Assembly (NCBI GenBank): GCA_002278855.1
Contig: NCGG01000006.1
Coordinates: 1-64,000, forward strand
DNA: 64,000 nucleotides
Reading direction: 5' to 3'
Origin: Sphingomonadales bacterium 28-55-16
GTDB taxonomy: Bacteria; Pseudomonadota; Alphaproteobacteria; Sphingomonadales; Sphingomonadaceae
Both the position numbers and the translations under genes were made by a program. This document shows, in pieces, positions 25,894-34,526 of the stretch. The number at the start of each line of letters is the position of its first letter. Within the stretch, counting starts at the first letter, position 1. The notes beneath the pieces are model-generated. The model was given only the letters and a program-made list of their open reading frames with translations. It searched no databases and was not told the DNA's origin.

Positions 25894-27285
25894 ATGCCAC
25901 GCAATTACGACATCGCCGAACTTCGCCGCTTAGACATCGCCCACCATTTGCCTGCACAAGCCGACTGGCAAGAAATCGAGGATCTGGGCGGAAGCCGGAT
26001 TATCACCCATGCCGATGGCTGCTACATCCACGATGGCGACGGCAATCGCATCTTGGACGGCATGGCTGGCTTATGGTGTGTAAATGTTGGCTATGGCCGC
26101 GATGAATTGGCTGAGGTCGCGCGCGAGCAAATGCTTGAGCTGCCATATTATAATAGCTTCTTCAAAACCGCGAATGCGCCGGCAATCATGCTTGCCGACA
26201 AGATTGCGCGCCTGACAGGTGGCCGCTTGCCACATGTGTTTTTCAACAGCTCAGGCTCCGAAGCCAATGACACGATTCTAAGGATGGTGCGCCATTATTG
26301 GCAGGTGAAGGGCGAACATAGCCGCACCATCATCATCAGCCGCCACAACGCCTATCATGGCTCCACGGTGGCTGGCGTCAGCATGGGGGGCATGAAATCC
26401 ATGCATGAACAAGGCTTCCCCGCGCCGGGGGTCTTGCCGATGCCCGGCATTGAACATGTCCGCCAACCTTATTGGTATAATGAAGGCCGCGACATGACGC
26501 CGGAAGATTTCGGCACCGCATGCGCGCAAGCCATTGAGGACAAGATATTAGAAGTCGGCCCTGAAAATGTCGCGGCCTTCATTGGTGAGCCCGTCCAAGG
26601 CGCGGGCGGCGTGATCATTCCGCCGGCAAATTACTGGCCACAGGTTGAAGCGATTTGCCGCAAATATGGTATATTGTTGGTCTGTGACGAGGTTATCTGC
26701 GGCTTTGGCCGGACGGGCCATATATGGGGCCACGAAACCATGGGCATCCAGCCGGACATCATCGCGATGGCCAAGGGGCTGTCGTCCGGTTATCTGCCGA
26801 TTTCCGCCGTCGCCGTGAGTGCCGAGATCGTGAAGGTCATTAAAACAGGCGGCGATTTCGTCCATGGCTATACCTATTCGGGGCATCCCGTGGCGTCAGC
26901 GGTCGCCTTGCGCAATATCGAAATCATGGAGCGCGAAGGTCTGTTCGAGAAAGTTCGGGACGAAACCGGCCCTTATTTGGCCCAAAAGCTGGCGACGTTA
27001 CGTGACCATCCTTTGGTTGGCGAAGCCCGTTCAATCGGTTTGCTTGGCGCCGTAGAAGTTGTTGCGGACAAAGCCACTGGTGCCCGTTTTGGAGGCGCTG
27101 AAGGCACAGCAGGCCCAATGGTCCGCGACATATGCATCCGCAACGGGCTGATGGTGCGCGGCATCCGCGACAGCATCGTCATGTGCCCGCCGCTGATCAT
27201 CACACCGACCCAAATCGATGATTTAGTTGCAATCATCCTCAAGTCGCTGGATGAGGCAGAGCCGAAATTACGGGCGATTGGTTAG
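25894..27285 (+). CDS. Class III aminotransferase (putrescine/polyamine:pyruvate type, SpuC-like)
   Basis: PLP-dependent transaminase of 463 residues. The Schiff-base lysine is Lys294 in AMAKGLSSGY; other blocks are FFNSSGSEANDT near 117, HNAYHGSTVAG near 151 and the DEVICGFGRTG strand at 265-275. This subgroup includes omega-amino acid:pyruvate and putrescine:pyruvate aminotransferases (SpuC). Neighbouring PuuD-like hydrolase and potFHIG genes favour a diamine substrate, but a beta-alanine-type substrate cannot be excluded. Start MPRNYD follows AAGGA; a longer frame reads through the intergenic repeat and is rejected. Confidence 0.88.
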   Translation: MPRNYDIAELRRLDIAHHLPAQADWQEIEDLGGSRIITHADGCYIHDGDGNRILDGMAGLWCVNVGYGRDELAEVAREQMLELPYYNSFFKTANAPAIMLADKIARLTGGRLPHVFFNSSGSEANDTILRMVRHYWQVKGEHSRTIIISRHNAYHGSTVAGVSMGGMKSMHEQGFPAPGVLPMPGIEHVRQPYWYNEGRDMTPEDFGTACAQAIEDKILEVGPENVAAFIGEPVQGAGGVIIPPANYWPQVEAICRKYGILLVCDEVICGFGRTGHIWGHETMGIQPDIIAMAKGLSSGYLPISAVAVSAEIVKVIKTGGDFVHGYTYSGHPVASAVALRNIEIMEREGLFEKVRDETGPYLAQKLATLRDHPLVGEARSIGLLGAVEVVADKATGARFGGAEGTAGPMVRDICIRNGLMVRGIRDSIVMCPPLIITPTQIDDLVAIILKSLDEAEPKLRAIG

Positions 27286-27302
27286 AATGTTAATGCCCAC
27301 TC

Positions 27303-27400
27303 CGTCAGGCTGAACGCGTTTCGGCATCTTATTGTTTGATATTTTGAACCTAAGACCCTGGAGCCAACGGCGTGCAGAGCACACACAAATTCAGGGTGAC
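27303..27400. repeat. Inverted pair of a dispersed intergenic repeat, locus 1
   Basis: A plus-orientation unit at 27303-27330 contains GGCTGAACGCGTTTCGGC. A minus-orientation unit at 27352-27400 has the ends AAGACCCTG and TCAGGGTGAC with about 22 extra bases between. Both resemble the widespread element that reads GTCATGCTGAACTTGTTTCA. Similar half-units occur at 44901-45019. They are degenerate copies; no gene is disrupted. Confidence 0.5.
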
Positions 27401-27472
27401 GGGGTTCGCCAACCAATAGCAACCGCAAAACCAAAGTAGACAAACCGAACCCAATCTTTACCGAAGGCATTT

Positions 27473-28276
27473 ATGACATCATTAACATTCAAGCGCGCCT
27501 GCATAACGGCCGTCATTAGCCCCGCCCTGGTCCTTGCATTTGCCCCTGCACATGCGGCAGCGCCCGTCGCGGCAAAGCCAACGTCGCCGGCCCTTACCTG
27601 CCACGTTATGACGCCAGAGGGCCTGTCCTATACCGTCCTTAAAGCGGGCAAGGGCGAACGGCCCAACGCCGAGTCCAAGGTCGTGGTGAATTATAAAGGT
27701 ATGCTGACCGCAGACGGCACGCAATTTGACTCAGGGCAAGCTGCGCAATTTCCCGTTGGCGGGGTTATCCCCGGCTTTGCGCAGGGCCTGCAACTGATGC
27801 AGGCAGGCGGAAGCTATCGCCTCTGCATCCCTTCCAAGCTTGGCTATGGCGAAGCGGGAACGGGCCCCATTCCCGCAAATGCCGATTTGGTGTTTGAGGT
27901 CGATCTACTCTCCTTCACCAGCCCGCCGCCAAAACCCGTTATTCCGGTGGCTGAGCGCAGTTGCACGCAGACCACTTCATCGGGCCTAGGGTTTGATGTC
28001 CTCAAGGCTGCCGCTGGCAAAAATCCCACTGATGGCGACTTGGTGCTTGTCGATTTTACGGTCTTCGATGCGACATCCGGCGTGGTGCAGCAAAAGAGCG
28101 AATGGGAAAAAATTCCATTGCGCCAAACGGCACCCTTTTTCAGCGAGAGCCTGAAAATGATGTCGATCGGCTCGACCTACCGCTTTTGCATGCCAAAGGC
28201 GGCAAATGCAGCTTCGGCCAGCAATGTTATCGTCACGTTGGTTGATCTGCGGCCAGCGCCGGCTGCGGATAATTGA
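27473..28276 (+). CDS. Exported FKBP-type peptidyl-prolyl isomerase with a second degenerate domain
   Basis: 267 residues with a signal peptide (cleavage expected after the AHAAA stretch near residue 30). Residues about 45-150 are an FKBP domain: VVVNYKGMLTADGTQFDS, VIPGFAQGLQLMQAGG and CIPSKLGYGEAGTGPIPANADLVFEVDLL. Residues about 160-260 repeat the fold weakly (GDLVLVDFTVFDA, SLKMMSIGSTYRFCMP) without the catalytic pocket residues. The protein probably folds other exported proteins or outer-membrane partners. It interrupts the polyamine genes and looks monocistronic. Confidence 0.9.
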   Translation: MTSLTFKRACITAVISPALVLAFAPAHAAAPVAAKPTSPALTCHVMTPEGLSYTVLKAGKGERPNAESKVVVNYKGMLTADGTQFDSGQAAQFPVGGVIPGFAQGLQLMQAGGSYRLCIPSKLGYGEAGTGPIPANADLVFEVDLLSFTSPPPKPVIPVAERSCTQTTSSGLGFDVLKAAAGKNPTDGDLVLVDFTVFDATSGVVQQKSEWEKIPLRQTAPFFSESLKMMSIGSTYRFCMPKAANAASASNVIVTLVDLRPAPAADN

Positions 28277-28293
28277 TACCGCAGACTGCGCAT

Positions 28294-29424
28294 TTAGCTT
28301 AACAAAACAACGGGGCTGTCCGCGCGCCAATGCATGCTGACCTTGTCATCCCAGGTAAAGTCTTCTTGGTCATGGCGTGACAGATTTGGACGGCTGACGC
28401 GAATGATCTGACCGCCTTCAAGCTGAATGTCATATAGCGTCACATCGCCAAGATAGCTCATGCCTTTAATCGTGCCACGCGCAAGATTATGGCCGTCAGG
28501 GGCATCTTGCGCCGCGGCCCGCACCGCTTTGCCTTTTCCGGCGACGTGGAGGTAAATTTTTTCAGGACGCAGCGCGATCCAGACATTGGCGCCGTGCGGA
28601 CCAGTTACGCCATGGTTGAGGTAAATCTTGCCAAGCCCGGGACAATCGACCGCGGCTTTATCTGGCTCATCCAAAGTTAATGTGCCTTCGAATATGTTCA
28701 CCGAACCCACAAAGTCCGCGACAAAGCGGTTGGCGGGATATTCGTACAGATCAGAGGGCGGCGCCAGTTGCGCAACTTCGCCTTTGTTAATCACCGCAAC
28801 GCGGCTTGCCATCGACAGTGCCTCATCCTGGTCATGGGTCACGGTGACGAAGGTTATGCCAACTTTGTCTTGTAAATCCGCCAGTTCAAACTGCATTTGC
28901 GCCCGCAGTTTTGCGTCGAGCGCGGAGAGTGGCTCATCCAGCAACAACACTTTGGGCCGCATGACCAAGCTACGCGCAAGGGCAACGCGTTGCCGCTGGC
29001 CACCCGACATTTGGTCGGGCATCCGGTCTTCAAAGCCACCAAGCTTTACGAGCTCAAGCGCTTCGGCAACACGGTCGCGCGTCTCCGCTTTCGAAATGCC
29101 CGATATCCGCAAGCCATAGCCGACATTGTCGGTCACGTTCATGTGCGGAAACACGGCATAGCTTTGGAACACCATGTTCACCGGCCGCTTGTTCGGCGGG
29201 ACAAGGCTCATATCCTGACCGTCGATGATGATCTGCCCTTCGGTTGGCATTTCGAACCCCGCGATCATCCGCAGCAAGGTTGTCTTGCCGCAGCCGGACG
29301 GCCCAAGCAGGACGAAAAACTCCCCAGCGCGAATATCGAGGCTGATATTGTCCACCGCCGTCACTTTGCCGAAGCGTTTGGACACGTTGCGGATTTGAAT
29401 GATGGGCTGATTGGTTTCGGTCAT
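28294..29424 (-). CDS. potG: Putrescine/spermidine ABC transporter, ATP-binding subunit
   Basis: 376-residue ATPase of the polyamine importer. Walker A GPSGCGKTT is at residues 41-49, the signature MSGGQRQRVALARSL near 139, and Walker B LLLDEPLSALDAKLR follows. The C-terminal 130 residues form the TOBE regulatory domain (WIALRPEKIYLH). It is the last gene of the operon, 15 bases after potI; in Escherichia coli the ATPase gene sits second (potFGHI), so the order here (F-H-I-G) differs. Confidence 0.95.
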   Translation of the reverse strand: MTETNQPIIQIRNVSKRFGKVTAVDNISLDIRAGEFFVLLGPSGCGKTTLLRMIAGFEMPTEGQIIIDGQDMSLVPPNKRPVNMVFQSYAVFPHMNVTDNVGYGLRISGISKAETRDRVAEALELVKLGGFEDRMPDQMSGGQRQRVALARSLVMRPKVLLLDEPLSALDAKLRAQMQFELADLQDKVGITFVTVTHDQDEALSMASRVAVINKGEVAQLAPPSDLYEYPANRFVADFVGSVNIFEGTLTLDEPDKAAVDCPGLGKIYLNHGVTGPHGANVWIALRPEKIYLHVAGKGKAVRAAAQDAPDGHNLARGTIKGMSYLGDVTLYDIQLEGGQIIRVSRPNLSRHDQEDFTWDDKVSMHWRADSPVVLLS

Positions 29425-29439
29425 AAGAATGTGCCGCTT

Positions 29440-30276
29440 CTAATGGGTTTCAGCAATGCCCTTCACGCCCTGATATTTCAGCGCGATGAAGGTCAGGGCG
29501 ACGGTGAGGATGATCAGGATTGTGGACGCGGCGTTCACCTCTGGCGTGACCGAGAAGCGCACCATCGAATATACCTTCACCGGGAAGGTAATCGTATCCG
29601 GACCGCTGGTGAAAAAGGTGATGACGAAATCATCCAAGCTCAGCGTAAAGGCAAGCAAGGCGCCGGCGACCAACGACGGTTTTATATGCGGCAGTAAGAC
29701 GTCACGAAATGCCTGCCATTCGGTCGCGCCAAGGTCCTTGGCGGCTTCTTCCTCTTCTTTGTTAAAACTGGCCAGCCGTGCGCGGACAACCATCGCGACA
29801 AAAGGAAAACAGAAAGTGATATGGGCAATCGTGATCGCGGACAGGTTGAGCGGCCAAGCCAAGTCAGTTGGCCAGTCGACTTTTGCAAAGAAGATCAAAA
29901 ACGCGACGCCCAGGCAGATTTCCGGAACGATAATCGGCAATGACATCGTGCCTTCGACCAGTCCCTTGAACGGGAAGCGAAAGCGCCACAGCATGACCGC
30001 AGCCAAGGCGCCAATGACCAAGCTGATCATCGTCGCCAAAAATGCGATGGTCAGCGAATTGACCATAGCCTCGACCAAGCTGTCGTTGTTCAGTGCCTTC
30101 TCGTAATATTTGAGGGTAAAGCCCTTCCACATCACGTTGCGCTTGCTGTCGTTGAAGCTGAAGATCATCAGCACAACCAAAGGCGCATAGAGGAACAGCA
30201 TCGTCAGCGCGACCCAACTGCGCATCCATAATTTGCGTGTATATTCAAGCGGTGCGATGGCGGTGCGGTTAAACAT
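29440..30276 (-). CDS. potI: Putrescine ABC transporter permease PotI
   Basis: Inner-membrane channel subunit with about six helices over 278 residues. The cytoplasmic EAA loop that contacts the ATPase is visible as EEEAAKDLGATEWQAFRDVLLPHIKPS near residues 172-198. LPIIVPEICLGVAFL belongs to the core helices. Its ATG overlaps the potH stop codon by one base, so the two permeases are translated in a coupled fashion and form the heterodimer of the importer. Confidence 0.95.
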   Translation of the reverse strand: MFNRTAIAPLEYTRKLWMRSWVALTMLFLYAPLVVLMIFSFNDSKRNVMWKGFTLKYYEKALNNDSLVEAMVNSLTIAFLATMISLVIGALAAVMLWRFRFPFKGLVEGTMSLPIIVPEICLGVAFLIFFAKVDWPTDLAWPLNLSAITIAHITFCFPFVAMVVRARLASFNKEEEEAAKDLGATEWQAFRDVLLPHIKPSLVAGALLAFTLSLDDFVITFFTSGPDTITFPVKVYSMVRFSVTPEVNAASTILIILTVALTFIALKYQGVKGIAETH

Positions 30277-31190
30277 TACCGTGCCTCCTTCACTTTGTTC
30301 GACCGCATGGATTGCAGCGCAATCAAAATGAACATCGCGTAGATAAGCAAGAAGGACAACGCCGCGCCGAACGGCCAGTCATTTGCGCGCTTGAACTGCC
30401 GCTCAATCACATTTGCGATCATCTGGCTATCGGTGCCGCCCATGAGGTCCGGGGTCAGATATGCGCCCAATGCGGGCACCAATGTGATCATAACGCCCGC
30501 AAAAATCCCCGGCGCAGCCAGCGGCACCACGATCTTCATAAAGGTTTTGAAATGCCCCGCACCAAGGTCAAGGCTGGCCTCAATCAAGCTTTTATCCAGC
30601 CGATCGAGCGCCGAATATAATGGCAAAACCATGAAGGGCAGATGGACATAGACAAGCCCCAACACGACCGCGAAGTTATTGTAGAGCAACTGCACGGGCG
30701 TCCATGCCTCTAGCGGCTGCATGCCCAATAGCACCCATAACCAGCTGGCACCGTCCCAAAGGCCGCCCAGCCCCTTGTTCATAAAACCATTGGTGCCCAT
30801 CAACGCCATCAGCGCATAAGTGCGGATCAGAAGGTTGGTCCAAAAGGGCAGCATGACCCCCAGCAGCAACCAAGGGCGCCACTTTGGCGCCGCAAAGGTG
30901 ATCGCCATCGCAACAGGAAAGCCGACGATCAGGCAAATCAATGTTGTCAGCGCCGCAACTGCGAGGCTCTTGAGGAAAATGGAAAGATACAGCCACTCAG
31001 TCGCGCGTTTATAATTGTCGAGCGTCCCCGAAATGTCGATGTCCGCTGGTCCAGCATTTTGACCGAAGCTGTAGAGCCAGACGATGGTCATCGGCGCGAT
31101 GAAGAACAGGCCAAGCCAGAATATCGGTGCCGTTGCTACTGCGGCAAAAGGTTTCTTCTGGCTTTTCCAGTCTTGCATCGCGCCTGACAT
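30276..31190 (-). CDS. potH: Putrescine ABC transporter permease PotH
   Basis: 304-residue permease with six expected helices. The EAA loop reads SLIEASLDLGAGHFKTFMKIVVPLAAPG near residues 212-240, and the WTNLLIRTYALM block near 118 is typical of PotB/PotH. An in-frame TTG directly follows the potF stop; the ATG three bases further was taken, and MQDWKS four codons on is an alternative. Neither has a strong ribosome site, which fits translational coupling to potF. Confidence 0.94.
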   Translation of the reverse strand: MSGAMQDWKSQKKPFAAVATAPIFWLGLFFIAPMTIVWLYSFGQNAGPADIDISGTLDNYKRATEWLYLSIFLKSLAVAALTTLICLIVGFPVAMAITFAAPKWRPWLLLGVMLPFWTNLLIRTYALMALMGTNGFMNKGLGGLWDGASWLWVLLGMQPLEAWTPVQLLYNNFAVVLGLVYVHLPFMVLPLYSALDRLDKSLIEASLDLGAGHFKTFMKIVVPLAAPGIFAGVMITLVPALGAYLTPDLMGGTDSQMIANVIERQFKRANDWPFGAALSFLLIYAMFILIALQSMRSNKVKEAR

Positions 31191-31193
31191 CAA

Positions 31194-32303
31194 TTAGGCC
31201 GCCCGAACGCGGGTAAACGCCTCCTCATATTTCGGCTGAAGCTCGGGATTGAATTTGGCATATTCGCACTTCGCCAAAACATCGGCAGCGGGGAAAATGA
31301 CCGGGTTGTTTTTATAGCTATCCGGCATCAAGGCCTTCACCGCCGCATTTGGCGTTGGATATTTAATCGTCTCGGTGATTTTTTTACCCGCCTCGGCATC
31401 CAAGAGATAGTTGATGAAAGCATGGGCATTTTTCGGGTGCGGCGCGCCCTTTGGAATGCACAGATTGTCGGAGTTTAACTGGCTGCCTTCCTTGGGAATG
31501 ACAAAGCCGATGTCGGGATCTTCGGACATAATCTGGGCGATATCGCCGTTATATTCGAGAACCAGATCCACTTCACCCTTCAGCAGCAGGTCCTGGCCAT
31601 TGTCTTCGTGGAAAGACTTGATGCTTGGCTTTTGCTTGATCATCATGGCTTCGATTAGCTTCAAATCGGCATCGGTCAGCCCATTGACTGATTTGCCCAG
31701 ATATTTGCCATAGAGGCGGAACATATCGCCAGCTTCGGAAAGCACAGCGATGCGGCCCTTATATTCGTCGCTGTCGAACAGGACTTTCCAGCTGTCAGGT
31801 ACCGAACTCACCTTCGACTTGCGGTACCCAATGCCAAGCGCCAACCAGGTATATGGCATCGAATATTTGCGCGCCGGGTCATACGGGACGTCCTGATATT
31901 CAGGGGCGACATTTTTGAAATTGGGGATTTGGGCCTTGTCGATTTCAATCAGCATGTCCGCTGCGGCCATGCGCTCAACAAAGTCGTTCGACGGCACGAT
32001 CACGTCATAACCCTGATTGCCGGCGCGCAGCTTGGCAAACAATTCGTCATTGCTGGCGAACAAGGTCATGTTCACGTCAACGCCGGCGCTGTCCTTATAG
32101 TCTCCCAAAGTGGTCTCACCAATATAGGTGTCCCAATTGTAGAAGTTCAGCTTGGCTTCTTCGCCATTGGCGAGCTTTGCCGCTTCTTTTTCGCCGCAGC
32201 CAGCCAGTGCACCTGTCAGTGAAAATCCGACGGCGGCAACCCCCATGCCCTTAAGCATAGCGCGCCGATTGCTACCGGCATGCAAAAACGTCTTAAAATC
32301 CAT
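31194..32303 (-). CDS. potF: Putrescine-binding periplasmic protein PotF
   Basis: Substrate-binding protein of the importer, 369 residues. The N-terminus carries RRAMLKGMG (a Tat-like twin arginine) and a lipobox ending LAGC near residue 33, so it is probably a lipoprotein rather than freely soluble. Mature blocks match the PotD/PotF family: LNFYNWDTYIGE, FASNDELFAKLRAGN and YDVIVPSNDFV, with LVLEYNGDIAQ deeper in. GGGAG lies eight bases before the ATG. The frame continues 39 codons upstream but without family similarity. First gene of the potF-H-I-G operon. Confidence 0.94.
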   Translation of the reverse strand: MDFKTFLHAGSNRRAMLKGMGVAAVGFSLTGALAGCGEKEAAKLANGEEAKLNFYNWDTYIGETTLGDYKDSAGVDVNMTLFASNDELFAKLRAGNQGYDVIVPSNDFVERMAAADMLIEIDKAQIPNFKNVAPEYQDVPYDPARKYSMPYTWLALGIGYRKSKVSSVPDSWKVLFDSDEYKGRIAVLSEAGDMFRLYGKYLGKSVNGLTDADLKLIEAMMIKQKPSIKSFHEDNGQDLLLKGEVDLVLEYNGDIAQIMSEDPDIGFVIPKEGSQLNSDNLCIPKGAPHPKNAHAFINYLLDAEAGKKITETIKYPTPNAAVKALMPDSYKNNPVIFPAADVLAKCEYAKFNPELQPKYEEAFTRVRAA

Positions 32304-32441
32304 GACAAATCTCCCGCTGAACTCCGAAACATGAAGCTGATATGCTGGACTAATATGCGGCCTTAGAAAAGCCCCTTTTTTCCACGCTTTGCGGCGCAAT
32401 CTAATTACGAATGATCGCAATCATTGTGCGCCGCAGCATGT

Positions 32442-33644
32442 TTACTTCACAAGTGGCTTTGCTTCCGCATCAACGGCAGCCTGAACTGCTTTGTAAAATG
32501 CTTCGCGTTGAACACCAACAGTGTCTGGGTCAGTCGCCTTTGGCCAATTGCTGTTCGATGCGATCACGAGGTTGCGCTTGGGGTCAATGAAGATGCCTTG
32601 TCCAAATATACCTTGAGCCGCATAGCTACCGTCATCATAGGTCCACCACTGATAGCCATAGCCTTTGCCGGCCATGCCAATATCGGCCTGTTTGCTTGTA
32701 GCAGGCGCAAGCCAGTCGTCAGGCAAAATACCAACGCCATCGATTTTGGCGCCACCCAGTATGAACGCGCCAAAACGCGCATAGTCGCGGGTCGATGCCT
32801 GAATACAGCAGCCGCTAATTTCGTGCCCTGTGGAACCCAACAACCAAGTCGCGTCCTGCTCCATGCCAAATGGTGCCCAGACTTTCTCCGACAAATAGCT
32901 GGAAATCGTCTTTTTCGTAGCGGAGCTGACCAATACACCAATCAAATTGGTTTCGCCGGTTTTGTAGACCCATTTGGTGCCAGCAGGGGCCTCACGCGGC
33001 AAGTTACGCATGTAACTTACGGTAACGTCCATACCTTTTTCGGCTTTGTGCAAGTTAAACAAAGCAACATCGGATTTAGGATCGGCATAATCCTCATTCC
33101 ATTTCACACCCGATGTCATCGTCAGCAATTGCTTGATGGTCACATCGTCATATGCCGAGCCCTTAAGGTCCGGAATATAGGCCGAGACTTTGTCATCAAT
33201 GCTCTTGATATAGCCATCCTTTATCGCCGCGCCGACCATGGTCGATGTAAAGGATTTAGCGACCGAGAAGCTCGTCCATTTGCCCTGCGCGGTAAAATCG
33301 AGACCATATTTCTCCATCCGCACTTTGCCGTCCTGCAAAATAACAAGACCAGCCGTGCGCTGCGCTTTCATATAGGCGTCAACGTCCATGCCGATTTTCA
33401 GCGGTTCGCCCGCGGGCAAAGGATATACCTTATCGCCTTTTGCAATGACGTTGGCCTTGGCAAGAATCGGAATGCGGTCCATCGTGCGGAAACCGGCGTC
33501 GCGTTGCTCTACGCTCCAAAACAGCACGTTAGAGTCCGTTGGCAAATGGGATATGAGTGCCTTCATATCCTTGTCTGCGCTCACCCAAAAACCGCCCGCT
33601 GCCGCTGCAACGAACAAAAGCGACCCGAATATCCATTTTTTCAT
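32442..33644 (-). CDS. Beta-lactamase class C-like serine hydrolase, exported
   Basis: 400-residue penicillin-binding-protein-fold hydrolase. A signal or anchor segment covers residues 4-22. The nucleophile is Ser127 with Lys130 in the SxxK motif SVAK, and the second motif tyrosine is probably in WVYKTGETN near residue 236. The C-terminal part has YGYQWWTYDD and GIFGQGIFIDP, where AmpC-like esterases carry their third motif. Members act as peptidases, esterases or beta-lactamases, so the substrate is open. AGGGGAG precedes the start. A gene remnant lies directly upstream. Confidence 0.9.
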   Translation of the reverse strand: MKKWIFGSLLFVAAAAGGFWVSADKDMKALISHLPTDSNVLFWSVEQRDAGFRTMDRIPILAKANVIAKGDKVYPLPAGEPLKIGMDVDAYMKAQRTAGLVILQDGKVRMEKYGLDFTAQGKWTSFSVAKSFTSTMVGAAIKDGYIKSIDDKVSAYIPDLKGSAYDDVTIKQLLTMTSGVKWNEDYADPKSDVALFNLHKAEKGMDVTVSYMRNLPREAPAGTKWVYKTGETNLIGVLVSSATKKTISSYLSEKVWAPFGMEQDATWLLGSTGHEISGCCIQASTRDYARFGAFILGGAKIDGVGILPDDWLAPATSKQADIGMAGKGYGYQWWTYDDGSYAAQGIFGQGIFIDPKRNLVIASNSNWPKATDPDTVGVQREAFYKAVQAAVDAEAKPLVK

Positions 33645-33653
33645 CCTGCTCCC

Positions 33654-33803
33654 CTAAAGATCATTTTTAACCAACGTCACCTGAGCGACATGTATGCCGC
33701 CGCTCCTGAACCCGACTTCGCAATACATCAGATAATGGCGCCAAAGCGAAGTGATTTTATCGCCAAAGCGGGTTGGTAAAATTCGTTGCACAAACAACGG
33801 TAG
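33654..33803 (-). pseudogene. C-terminal remnant of a CFA-synthase-like methyltransferase
   Basis: The reverse strand between a TGA at 33804-33806 and a TAG at 33654-33656 reads 49 codons, including the stretch LWRHYLMYCEVGFRSGG and the ending HVAQVTLVKNDL. This matches the C-terminal helix pattern of the cyclopropane-fatty-acyl-phospholipid synthase-like family as I know it (YL-YCE-GFR-G-I-V-QV-L). No N-terminal methyltransferase part is found upstream in any frame, so the gene has been truncated. Identification rests on this short tail only. The serine hydrolase starts ten bases after its stop codon. Confidence 0.55.
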
Positions 33804-33898
33804 TCATTGCGAACGGCCCCAGCGCGCCTTATGTATATAACACACGCCAGTGAAATGGCTGGATATCTAGGCAGTTTGCCAAGTGGAGGGCCTGTTAA

Positions 33899-34507
33899 AT
33901 GCACAAGAATTTTTTAAAACTTCTTCTGGTTCCAGTCGCAGCGGCTTCGTTGGCCGGATGCGGGATCAATAGCGTTCCTTCGGCTGAAGAAAATGCCAAG
34001 GCGAAATGGGCTGATGTCCAAGCCGCGTTTCAAGAGCGGGCAAATTTGATCCCCAATCTCGCAAATGTTGTCAAGGGCGCCGCAGCGCAGGAAAACAAAA
34101 CCCTGACGGAAGTGATTGAGGCGCGCGCACGTGCCACATCACCGAACGTGCAAGTGAACCCTAATGACCTCAACGATCCTGCGAAAATGGCGGCGTTTCA
34201 ACGCGTGCAAAACCAATTGTCGGGAAGCCTTTCGCGTTTGCTGGTGTCGGTTGAGCAATATCCGCAGCTGAAAAGCCAGGAAGGCTATTTGAAACTGCAG
34301 GATCAATTGGAAGGTCAGGAAAACCGCGTGCGTATTACGTTGCGCGATTATAACGAAGCCGTGCGCGGATATAATACCACCATCCGCACTTTCCCGGACA
34401 TCATCGGCGCCAAGATTATCCATGGTGCAAAGCCCATGATTCCTTATCAAGCAACAACGCCCGGTGCAGAAGCCGCACCGAAACTGGACATGGCGCCAGC
34501 AACTTAA
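33899..34507 (+). CDS. lemA: LemA family protein, lipoprotein form
   Basis: 202 residues with a lipoprotein signal (lipobox LAGC, Cys at residue 21), so it is tethered to a membrane rather than anchored by a helix as in many LemA proteins. The rest is the all-helical LemA bundle: WADVQAAFQERANLIPNLANVVKG, LSRLLVSVEQYPQLKSQEGY, LEGQENRVRITLRDYNEAVR and FPDIIGAK. Function is not established. GGAGGG lies eight bases upstream. It heads a probable operon with two TPM proteins and a Nudix hydrolase; LemA-TPM pairing is widespread. Confidence 0.95.
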   Translation: MHKNFLKLLLVPVAAASLAGCGINSVPSAEENAKAKWADVQAAFQERANLIPNLANVVKGAAAQENKTLTEVIEARARATSPNVQVNPNDLNDPAKMAAFQRVQNQLSGSLSRLLVSVEQYPQLKSQEGYLKLQDQLEGQENRVRITLRDYNEAVRGYNTTIRTFPDIIGAKIIHGAKPMIPYQATTPGAEAAPKLDMAPAT

Positions 34508-34526
34508 GCCTGTCCGGGAATTGAAC

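Noticed and set aside
25647..25904. 85-codon frame on the minus strand before the aminotransferase
   Set aside because: It reads through the palindrome-rich intergenic element and shows the usual low-quality composition of such repeats.
32424..33779. 451-codon open frame on the plus strand
   Set aside because: It is the antisense shadow of the serine hydrolase gene and the CFA-synthase remnant; the composition is Arg/His/Cys-rich and no family is recognisable.
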